Of a DNA stretch of 64,000 nt, positions 9,469-17,319 are shown piece by piece. Below the pieces are notes generated by a model. It saw nothing but the letters and a program-made list of their open reading frames with translations. It searched no databases and was not told the DNA's origin. This stretch comes from DASXMT01 sp963812965 (lineage in GTDB: Bacteria; Actinomycetota; Acidimicrobiia; Acidimicrobiales; RAAP-2). Where the stretch lies: assembly GCA_963812965.1 (NCBI GenBank), contig CAWEXG010000002.1, forward strand, positions 1 to 64,000. Direction: 5' to 3'. The position numbers and the translations under genes were made by a program. Within the stretch, counting starts at the first letter, position 1; every line of letters starts with the position of its first letter.

Positions 9469-9703
9469 GTGTTCCTCCTGTGGCAGAACCGGTAGCAGCC
9501 CTGGGTCGATCGCTGCTGTCTCTGATCCCATTACAGCGCCGTTCCATAAATTTCTGATTAAGAGCACCTATGAGCTGGATTAATGTTTTCCGAGAGCCTC
9601 GGCGTCAGGAGATGAGTCGGACATCATCGAATGGCATCGAACGCCGTCCGACAGCACCGGGTTGTACCCAGTCTCCACATGCGGTGAAAGGGAACATGTT
9701 GTG
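9469..9703. promoter_or_regulatory. Divergent promoter region between htrA-type gene and membrane protein
   Basis: A 235-bp divergent interval containing an AT-rich patch around 9541-9592, unusual in this GC-rich sequence and likely to hold the promoter of the protease gene. No exact -35/-10 pair is assigned. Confidence 0.4.
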
Positions 9704-11473
9704 ATGAGTGCACTGGTCACCGAGCCAGGAGACCCCGTACTGGCGACCACCCCGCACTCCTCGGGCATACCGGCTGCCCCGAGTGTTGCCGGCACGGTGA
9801 TCCGGCGGGTCTCGGTCGTGGCAGTGGTGCTGGCAGCTGTGTTCGGCATGCTCCAACGGATCTGGTTGCTCGTCCACCTCCCGCTGTTCGGTGACGAATC
9901 CGTCGTCGGCCTCATGGCGAAGCAGATCATCGCCGGTCACTTCTCGACCTTCTACTGGGGGCAGACCTACGGGGGGTTGGAGCCCTATGTGGCCGCGCTG
10001 ATGCGGTTGGTCAACTCTGGACCGGCCGGTCTGAACGCGACACCGGTGCTTCTCTCGGTCGTGATCGTCGTACTGATTGGAGCGATCGTCCGGGAGATCA
10101 CAGGTAACGGTCATCTCGGTGCGCTGGCCGCCGCCGTGGTCTGGGTGTGGCCGTACGCCTTCGTCTGGAACTCGGTGCGTGAGGGAGGGTTCCGTTTCGC
10201 CACCATGAGCTGTGGGCTCGGCCTGCTGCTGTGCGCCCTCCGGGTGCAGCGTGGACGGCGAGGCGTGTGGACATGCCTGCTGCTCGGGTTGACGGCCGGT
10301 GCCGGCTGGTGGTCCTCACCGGAGATCGCATACTTCGCCGTCCCAGCGGTGGTGCTGCTCGTCGCTTCGGCGCGCTCGCTGGTACGTGCTGGGGAGGGCT
10401 CGCCGGCTTGGTACCGGAGGCCGATCGTCCTGATCGTGATCGGTGCCGTGGTGGGGGCACTGCCGTGGCTCTACACCAACGTGAACATCGGCTTCACGTC
10501 GTTGGACCTGGGCTCCCAGGTGCCGTCGTCCGGCCTGAGCTACTCCGATCGGCTGTCGGTGTTCTTCCACCTGACCCTGCCGATACAGCTTGGCGTCAGG
10601 AACCTGGGTCTTGGAACATGGGTCGGGGGGCACGTGGTCGGGTGTGTCCTGCTGGCACCGCTGCTCGTGTTGCTTCTGGTCGGCTTCCTTCGTGCTGTGC
10701 GATCCGCTCGTCGGGGAGACGTGAGGCTTCTCGCCCTGGCGCTGGGGGTGCTCGCGTTCCCGTTCATCTATGCCGCCAACCCGCCGACGTGGTACTGGGC
10801 AGACGGCCGGTACGGCGTCTATCTCGGGCCGATGATCGCGCTGTTCCTCTTCTGCGCACTTGCTCCGGCTTCCACAGTGGAGGCTTCGGCACCACCGCCA
10901 CTTCCCGTAGCTTCGCCGGTCTCTGGACACCGCCACCGTCGAGATCGTGCGGTGTCCAACAGGGGCACCGTATCGATCGCTGTCGGCATCGTTGCCCTGT
11001 TCGGAGCGTGCGTCCTGACGGCAGCCGGCGCACAGATCGTCTCGGGTACGCCGGCGACCAGCCCGAGCGCGTTCTTCCGGAACTGGAACAATCTGGAGGT
11101 ACCCGACTACCAGACCATTGCCGATATGGAGCGAACAAACATCCGCTACGCCTACGGGACCTACTGGGTCTCTTACAATCTCGATTTCCTCTCTCAGGAT
11201 CGGGTTGTTGTGAGCCCGTCGTCCCTCGACGTCAATAGGTGGTCGGCGACGACGGAGGCAGTGGACAGATCGAAGCGACCGGCGTGGCTGTTCTTTGCAC
11301 CGGGCCAGATGACCGAGGCGATTGCCGCATTCGGCAATCCACAACCCGGACCAGGCAGCTACACGGAACAGGAGTTCGTGGCGCTCTTGGATCAGAGGGG
11401 GATCGGTTACCGCACCGTCCACCTCGGGATCCTCGACGCCGTGATCCCGAACCGTCGGGTGTCGTTGCCCTGA
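9704..11473 (+). CDS. Polytopic membrane protein, GT-C glycosyltransferase-like
   Basis: Probable lipid-linked sugar transferase of the GT-C fold. About 10-12 hydrophobic segments follow a short N terminus; the first loop carries an acidic pair (FGDESVVGLMAKQI) followed by a Gly/Tyr-rich loop (YWGQTYGGLEPY), the layout of GT39/GT83/ArnT-type enzymes where the Asp is catalytic. The C-terminal 150 residues are extracytoplasmic (SFRNWNNLEVPDYQ-like region to LDAVIPNRR). ATG at 9704 has AAAGGGA about ten bases upstream; an earlier in-frame start at 9662 is less likely. It is monocistronic by position. Donor and acceptor are unknown; family assignment rests on topology and the loop motif. Confidence 0.62.
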   Translation: MSALVTEPGDPVLATTPHSSGIPAAPSVAGTVIRRVSVVAVVLAAVFGMLQRIWLLVHLPLFGDESVVGLMAKQIIAGHFSTFYWGQTYGGLEPYVAALMRLVNSGPAGLNATPVLLSVVIVVLIGAIVREITGNGHLGALAAAVVWVWPYAFVWNSVREGGFRFATMSCGLGLLLCALRVQRGRRGVWTCLLLGLTAGAGWWSSPEIAYFAVPAVVLLVASARSLVRAGEGSPAWYRRPIVLIVIGAVVGALPWLYTNVNIGFTSLDLGSQVPSSGLSYSDRLSVFFHLTLPIQLGVRNLGLGTWVGGHVVGCVLLAPLLVLLLVGFLRAVRSARRGDVRLLALALGVLAFPFIYAANPPTWYWADGRYGVYLGPMIALFLFCALAPASTVEASAPPPLPVASPVSGHRHRRDRAVSNRGTVSIAVGIVALFGACVLTAAGAQIVSGTPATSPSAFFRNWNNLEVPDYQTIADMERTNIRYAYGTYWVSYNLDFLSQDRVVVSPSSLDVNRWSATTEAVDRSKRPAWLFFAPGQMTEAIAAFGNPQPGPGSYTEQEFVALLDQRGIGYRTVHLGILDAVIPNRRVSLP

Positions 11474-11604
11474 GCCGACGCTCCTGGTCCTTGGCTTTTA
11501 TGGTCCACCGCTGCGCGATGCAGCTCGGTTACCTTGGCTCGCAGAGATCCTGACCCGCAGAGGCCACCTGTTTGCCAGGCGGGCGATCGATGGGAGGTAA
11601 GCGA

Positions 11605-12354
11605 ATGATACGCAAGCTTGCAGCGGAGCTTCTCGGCACGTTTCTGCTGGTGTTCTTCGCCGTTGGGGTGGCGACCCTGAGCTTCGGGTTCGGGTTCGCC
11701 GGGCGAAGCACCGCCGCCGGGATCGTGGCCACGGCGCTGGCGTTCGGGTTGGTGCTCCTCGGGCTCGTCTACACCATCGGACCGATCTCCGGCTGTCACG
11801 TGAACCCGGCGGTGACACTGGGCGCTCTCCTGGCACTGCGTATCAAGCTGTTCGAGGCCATCGGCTACTGGATCGCCCAGTTCGCCGGCGGGATCCTCGG
11901 GGCGTTGGTGCTGTGGACCATGTTTAAGTCCTCGCCGTTCTACAGCACCAGCCGGACCGGTCTCGGCACCGACGGCTACGGCTCGAAGTCGATGATCCAT
12001 ATCAGCGCGGGCGGCGCCTTTCTGGCCGAGGTGGTCCTCACCGCCCTCTTCGTGTTCGTGGTGCTCGGCGTGACGAGCAAGGTCGCCAGCACCGCCGCTG
12101 CCGGCGTTGCCATCGGCCTCACCCTGACCGTCGTGCACTTGATCGGCATCCCGATCACCGGGACCTCGGTTAATCCGGCCCGGGCCCTGGGACCTGCGCT
12201 GATCGTGGGAGGAACGGCCCTGTCGCAGGTGTGGTTGTTCATCGTTGCCCCGCTGGTTGGCGGGGTGGTCGCCGCTATCGTCCACCTGATCCTTTACCCG
12301 ACGAAGACGCCCGAACCCACGGAAAGCCTTGATCCCGAGATGACCGGGAGCTGA
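11605..12354 (+). CDS. aqpZ: MIP-family aquaporin
   Basis: Water or small-solute channel. It has six transmembrane helices and the two pore NPA boxes, CHVNPAVT (about residue 67) and TSVNPARA (about residue 190) with the selectivity-filter Arg after the second box. ATG at 11605 (MIRKLAAELLGTF) is preceded by GGGAGG; upstream in-frame starts would only add a short polar leader. The 250-residue length and ELLGTFLLVF opening match AqpZ-type channels more than the longer glycerol facilitators. A Pro/Glu tail (TKTPEPTESLDPE) ends the protein. A hairpin follows the stop. Confidence 0.9.
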   Translation: MIRKLAAELLGTFLLVFFAVGVATLSFGFGFAGRSTAAGIVATALAFGLVLLGLVYTIGPISGCHVNPAVTLGALLALRIKLFEAIGYWIAQFAGGILGALVLWTMFKSSPFYSTSRTGLGTDGYGSKSMIHISAGGAFLAEVVLTALFVFVVLGVTSKVASTAAAGVAIGLTLTVVHLIGIPITGTSVNPARALGPALIVGGTALSQVWLFIVAPLVGGVVAAIVHLILYPTKTPEPTESLDPEMTGS

Positions 12355-12375
12355 CCCACCGGACGCTCTGGGTAC

Positions 12376-12396
12376 ATCGGTGAGCTTCTCACCGAT
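12376..12396 (+). terminator. Hairpin after aqpZ
   Basis: A perfect 9-bp stem (ATCGGTGAG / CTCACCGAT) with a 3-nt loop, followed by a short T-containing stretch; it is 22 bases after the aquaporin stop. Confidence 0.65.
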
Positions 12397-12478
12397 TTCT
12401 GGATGTTTGGAACCGGCTCCGCCCCAGCGTCAACTCCTCCGGAACCCCGTGCGCCACCAGAAAAGACCGCACCGGCTA

Positions 12479-12507
12479 TTGACAAGATCAAGAACCTGGA
12501 GTTAGAT
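12479..12507 (+). promoter_or_regulatory. Promoter of surface-protein gene 1
   Basis: TTGACA (12479-12484), a 17-bp spacer and TTAGAT (12502-12507). The same hexamers and spacing recur at 17037 before gene 2, which supports function. It implies a leader of about 110 nt before the ATG at 12620. A small GC-GAAA-GC hairpin lies just upstream of the ribosome site. Confidence 0.7.
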
Positions 12508-12696
12508 GCCATCGCGACCAGTTTGGGAAACGAAGAGTGTGTACCATCTGATCGAGAAGCACGAAACACCAGATTTACCAACACAGTTTCACCAACTAAG
12601 CGAAAGCAGGGGGATGTACATGTTCCGGGGACGTCGCAACACAGCAGCAACCCGCGATTTCCAGGCTGAGAATTCTCAATCTGGGAAAGTTCTCGC

Positions 12697-12711
12697 GGGG
12701 GGGGGTGGGGG
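12697..12711 (+). repeat. G9-T-G5 tract in 5' coding region of surface-protein gene 1
   Basis: Nine G, one T, five G, about 26 codons after the ATG at 12620. As written, translation passes the tract and stops at once (GGGGGVTP-stop). One additional G places the ATG in frame with the signal peptide. Such tracts are slippage-prone, so this is either a phase-variation switch in the OFF state or a homopolymer undercall. Confidence 0.75.
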
Positions 12712-12759
12712 AGTAACTCCCTAAGTTTTTCCCACGCAGAGTCACGTAATTCTCACTTC

Positions 12760-12785
12760 ACCGGCGGCTTTGCCCGCCGGTTTTT
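12760..12785 (+). terminator. Intragenic terminator-like hairpin, copy 1
   Basis: An 8-bp perfect stem (ACCGGCGG / CCGCCGGT), 6-nt loop and T5 run, located inside the signal-peptide coding region (TGGFARRFF). It has the form of an intrinsic terminator or attenuator. Untranslated RNA would be more exposed to it than translated RNA. It is identical at 17294. Confidence 0.55.
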
Positions 12786-15700
12786 CGCGGCCATAGCGGC
12801 AACGCTCCTGGTCGTAGGAGTGGTAGCTGGCGCTGTGGCCGGGATCGGGGTCACCGCCGCCAGTGCGGCCACCCCGCTGTCGGTGACCACGACCTCACCA
12901 CTGCCCTTGGCCCCGCTGAATCACCCCCTACAGCACCACTCTGGCTGCAACCGGTGGGACCGGGAGCTACACCTGGAGCGTGGCCACCGGGTCAACGTTG
13001 CCCAGCTGGCTGAGCCTGGATTCCACGACCGGCGTGCTCTCTCGGGCACCCCGACGGCCAATGCCACCGCCACGTTCGCAGTGACTGTGACCGACTCGGC
13101 CAGCCCTGCTGACACGGCCACCTCGGGCCAGCTCACGCTGTACGCCGGCAACGGCGGTGAACGAGCCGTTCTCGCTCAACATGACCTCCGGCTCCTGGAC
13201 GGTGCTGTCGACACCGACCGGGGCCTCGCAGCCCTTCCCGCCCCAGACGACCACCACGCTCACCGGCCAGGTCGATCCGCTGACCGGTGTCATCACCGGA
13301 GCAACGCTGAGCTTGCCTGTCCAGGACGGTGTGTGCAGCAAGGCGTCTGGAGGATGTACCAACTACCTCATGACCGAGGCAGACCCGGGTACGGCTACCG
13401 GTCAGATCAACTCGAATGGTGACATCACCCTCGATGACAGCCTCTCCTATGAGCTCGACGTCACCACGCCGGTCACCGCACGAGTGCCTGTCGACCCCGA
13501 TCAACATGGTCTTCCAGTCCACTGCGCCCTACAACACCACCACCGGCGACGTGACGCTCGTTGCCGCCAACTACACCATCCCGGACTTCGGCGGTGTGGA
13601 GGGAACCCTGACCATGGTCGGGATACCGAACTCCTGTGGCATTGCACAGGGTGCCCCAGACATCTCGCTAGGGCTCAACGATGGCGTCTACCCCGACGGG
13701 GTAGCAGGCAGCACCAACAACAACACGACCCTCAACCTCCAGGGCACCGGTCTTCCCATCCCACCACCACCGGCGAAGCCCACGACGAACTCCCTGTCGG
13801 CGTCGCCTGTCAGCCCACAGCTCATAACCACGCCGGTCACGTTGACCGACACGATCAGCTCAGATGGCACTCCGGCCACCGCTGCCACGGGAGTCGTCAA
13901 CTTCCTGGCCAATGGCGTCGTCGTCGGTACGCAGCCAGTGAGTGGCGGCACCGCAACCTTTACCACCACGGCATTGCCGAACCAGACGAACCAACTGACG
14001 GCGATGTACTCCGGCGACCTCACCTACGCCAGCAGCACTTCGGCGCCGGTGCCGTACGCCATGCAGCCGTTGCCGTCGGTCACGATGAGTTTGCCGACGA
14101 CGGTTGAGCTGTCGTCGCCCGACCCCAACCCCGTTCTCGGTCACCGTCACCAACCCAGGGACGGGTGCGGACTGGAGCAACGATCTCTACCTGCAACTGG
14201 GGTTCGCCGGGTCGGGGCCAACAAAGCCGACATCACCCTCGACTACCAGGACAGCGCCGGGAACTGGTGCCCGCTCATTCCCAACGGTATACCGACTGCC
14301 CAGGCTCTACTTCAGCGGCTTCGGCACCGCGCCGTGCGGCACGGAGGCAACCGCGTTCTCCCTGGCCCCAGGACAGTCGCTCACCCTCAACCTGCAGATC
14401 TCCATCGCCTACGACCCGACGAACCAGACGGGTCCCACGGTCCCGGCCCAGGAGCTGGTCAGTCCGATCCTCTACAACGGGAGCTGCTCGAGCCCAACGG
14501 ACCCAGGTACTGCAGCCAATCCAACAGCCCATTCAACAACTACATTTTGCCGACGAACAGTGGTGCTCCTGAGACCGAGCGGAACGTTCACCATGACCTA
14601 CGGTGCACGAACCCCGGTGACGCTTCAATCTGGAACATTCCCACCTATGCAATACCGCAGGGTTACGATCTCGAACCTCTAAATGACTTGAGGGCTCCCC
14701 GTTGTACCCTCAAACCCGGACGATGACAACGGCACCAATGCCTCGCCTACGGGGACGGAGACCTTCTTGGTCGATGGGGTCCCGGTTGGATCGATCCCCG
14801 CAGATAACGGAGTTGCTGCTGAGTTCTTCCCAATTTCCACAGCCAACCTCATCCCCGGTACTCACACGCTCACGGTCCAGTACTCAGGTGACCCTGTGTA
14901 CTCTCCGGCCACAACGAGTACCACGTTTACGGTGGGACCGGCCCCACTTGGGACCGAATATGCGTGCGCACTGAATGGGCAACACGACTTCACCGGGTTC
15001 ATCGAGGCCGTGGCCAACGCTCCAAGTCTTGCGCCAAGCGGCTCCAGCGTCCCGGTGAGCTCGCTGGACCTGACGTTCAACGGGGATGTGAACCCATTAG
15101 GTTCATATCCAAATCCGCTTATCGACGTGGCAGTCGGACTCTCTCCCGGGAACAGTACGGTCACGGCTTCGGATACAACTTCGACGGTCAACAACGGGAA
15201 CGTCTCGGCCAGTTGGACAGGGCTGTCTGGCACGGTGCCGATCACCGGAAACCCGGGTACGGTGGTCAATGTGGGCATCTCCGTGCTGACCTTTACCACT
15301 GATGGCGAGGGCGGCGACCCGGTCGTTTGCACGCCGGCTGCCCAGCCGGCCGTCGCGCAACAGATCACCGTGTCGGGCACCACGTTGACAGCGAGCCCAA
15401 GTGGTTCAGCCGCTGTCGGTGCACCAGTGACGCTGACCGCCACGGTGAACCCGACCCCTTCTGACCTGAGAAGAGATCCGTTTGTTGGACAGGTGGACTT
15501 CTTCGACGGGGCTACCGATATCGGGACGGTCCGTGTCTCGAGTGTCAACAACCCCGGTGGCGACCCCGGTGTCGCCACCCTCACCACAACGTCCCTGACC
15601 CCTGGTGACCACACGCTGACGGCGGTGTGGAGCGGCGGTCCAACACCAGCCCAAACCTCTGCTCCGGTCAACTTCCAAGTGGGCACTGCACCAACAGTGA

Positions 15701-15981
15701 CCACCCAACCCACGAACCAGACGGCATCAGGCCGGAGCAGCCGCCACGTTCACCGCAGCAGCGAGTGGGAGCCCGACCCCAACGGTTCAGTGGCAGGTGT
15801 CCAGCGAATGGAGGCACGACCTGGTCCAACATCAGCAGGTGCCACCTCTGACTCCTACACCACACCAGCCACCACAGCATCTGACAACGGCAACCAGTAC
15901 CAGGCTGTGTTCAGTAACGCTGCAGGACCAGCTGCCACCACTAACCCAGCCACTCTCACGGTGCTGGCTCCGTCGACCACC

Positions 15982-16716
15982 GGCTACCGTCTGGTGGCCT
16001 CCAACGGAGCCGTGTCTACCTTCGGGAACGCCGGTAACTACGGCTCTGAGGCTGGACAATCGCTCAACGCACCGATTGTCGGCATGGCAGCAACCCCCGA
16101 CAACAAGGGCTACTGGCTGGTCGGCGCTGACGGCGGCATCTTCACCTTCGGCGATGCCGGCTACTACGGCTCGGAAGGTGGCCAACACCTGAACCAGCCC
16201 ATCGTCGGCATGGCCGCAACCCCTGACGGCAAGGGCTACTGGCTGGTGGCAGCCGACGGAGGCATCTTCACCTTTGGCGACGCCGCCTTCTACGGCTCGG
16301 AGGGTGGCCAACACCTGAACGCCCCAGTGGTCGGCATGGCAGCTACTCCTGACGGTGGTGGCTACTGGCTGGTGGCTTCCGACGGCGGCATCTTCACCTT
16401 TGGCGACGCCACCTTCTACGGCTCAGAGGGTGGACAGTCACTGAACGCCCCCGTGGTCGGCATGGCAGCCACGCCTTCTGGCAACGGCTACTGGCTGGTC
16501 GCCAAAGACGGCGGTGTGTTCACCTTCGGTGACGCCACCTTCAACGGCTCAGCATCCGGTCAGTCCAACGCCCCGGTGGTCGGCATCGTGCCAACCTCGA
16601 ACGGTGGTGGCTACTGGCTCGGAGCATCGGACGGCGGCATCTTCACCTTCGGGAACGCCCCGTTCAACGGCTCGGGGGCAGGCAACTTCACCGCTTCGGT
16701 GGTCGCTATTGCACCG
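15982..16716 (+). repeat. Six 42-residue repeats of surface protein 1
   Basis: Units start at GYRLV or GYWLV and have the pattern [20 protein letters not shown] followed by [22 protein letters not shown]. Four units are exactly 126 bp, the fifth 123 bp, the sixth is truncated at the C terminus. Six regular units with aromatic strands suggest a six-bladed beta-propeller; this is inference from repeat length and number. Confidence 0.85.
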
Positions 16717-16738
16717 TAGGAGTTCCAAGAAGGACGTG

Positions 16739-16785
16739 AGGCTCGCTGTCCCTGGGAGCCTGTTTGCCCCAGGGACAGCGAGCCT
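16739..16785 (+). terminator. Strong hairpin after surface-protein gene 1
   Basis: A perfect 18-bp stem (AGGCTCGCTGTCCCTGGG and its complement) with an 11-nt loop, 19 bases after the stop. No T run follows. The copy after gene 2 (about 21285-21336) is degenerate. Confidence 0.75.
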
Positions 16786-16856
16786 ACGAACACAGAAGAA
16801 CGCCAACAGAACGCCACAGGAACCCAGCTCGACCAGCTCGGGAACCGGCTCACCAT

Positions 16857-16897
16857 GTGTGGCCCCCCGCCCCCTAACCCCGGACGGGGGGCCACGC
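16857..16897 (+). terminator. Second 3' hairpin after surface-protein gene 1
   Basis: A 13-bp GC-rich stem with a 15-nt loop (CCCCCTAACCCCGGA). The loop is conserved in the equivalent hairpin at 21424-21464 although the stem sequences differ, so pairing has been maintained by compensating changes. Confidence 0.7.
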
Positions 16898-17036
16898 AGT
16901 CTTCCAGTGAGGCTGGGCGTCACACTCCCTGGCGTATCCCGACGCAAAGATACAGGCGCGTAGAACGAATACTCCTGGACGAAGCCCACACCTCGATACG
17001 CGTGCCCTGGTCACCGCACCTGTTGACGAGTCGCTA

Positions 17037-17065
17037 TTGACAAGTTGAAGAACCTGGAGTTAGAT
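17037..17065 (+). promoter_or_regulatory. Promoter of surface-protein gene 2
   Basis: TTGACA (17037-17042), 17-bp spacer, TTAGAT (17060-17065), matching the promoter of gene 1. The leader to the ATG at 17166 is about 100 nt and shares blocks such as CCAGTTTGGGAAAC and GTGTACCATCTGATCGAGA with copy 1. Confidence 0.7.
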
Positions 17066-17230
17066 GCGACCACGACCAGTTTGGGAAACAAAGAGTGTGT
17101 ACCATCTGATCGAGACAGTACGAAACACCAGTTTTTATCAACCAAGCGAAAGCAGGGGGATGTACATGTTCCGGGGACGCCGCAGTACAGCAGCACCCAC
17201 CCGCGATTCTCAAAATGAGAAAACTGTCGC

Positions 17231-17245
17231 GGGGGGGGGTGGGGG
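17231..17245 (+). repeat. G9-T-G5 tract in 5' coding region of surface-protein gene 2
   Basis: Same length and position as the tract in gene 1, although the codons before it have diverged (MFRGRRS versus MFRGRRN and onward). The frame offset between start and signal peptide is also the same, one base. Confidence 0.75.
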
Positions 17246-17293
17246 AGTAACTCCCTAAGTTTTTCCCACGCACAGTCACGTAATTCTCACTTC

Positions 17294-17319
17294 ACCGGCG
17301 GCTTTGCCCGCCGGTTTTT
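17294..17319 (+). terminator. Intragenic terminator-like hairpin, copy 2
   Basis: Identical to the hairpin at 12760: 8-bp stem, 6-nt loop, T5, within the signal-peptide codons. Confidence 0.55.

Larger units (their letters stand above)
12620..16719 (+). pseudogene. Secreted multidomain surface protein 1 (Ig-like domains plus six 42-residue repeats), frameshifted
   Basis: Exported protein probably displayed on the cell surface. ATG at 12620 has AGGGGG six bases upstream and opens MFRGRRNTAATRD. One base is missing at the G tract (12697-12711); adding one G joins this start to a signal peptide (FARRFFAAIAATLLVVG...VTAASA-A). Next come a putative Ig domain (ATGGTGSYTWSVATG), a Cys-containing domain (VCSKASGGCTNYL), Ig-like Big_3-type domains ending YSGDLTYASS and YSGDPVYSPA, an I-set-like domain, and six 42-residue repeats to the stop. 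Further frame changes lie near 12925, 13040, 13155, 13475, 14120-14290, 14560-14760 and 15735-15830. No LPXTG or transmembrane anchor is seen. Whether it is decayed or mis-sequenced cannot be told from one sequence. Confidence 0.72.
12474..16897 (+). repeat. Tandem duplication unit A (promoter to 3' hairpin of surface-protein gene 1)
   Basis: This segment and 17032-21464 share promoter, leader, coding sequence and the last 3' hairpin in the same order, so a unit of about 4.5 kb was duplicated head to tail. Similarity is highest in the leader, signal peptide and 42-residue repeats, and lower in the middle domains. No transposase or flanking repeat explains the duplication. Confidence 0.88.

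Noticed and set aside
10316..11422. 368-codon minus-strand frame
   Set aside because: Antisense to the polytopic membrane protein; no recognisable features.
12508..12619. Leader considered as a c-di-GMP or c-di-AMP riboswitch
   Set aside because: The conserved cores of these classes are not recognisable by eye; only local hairpins are seen.
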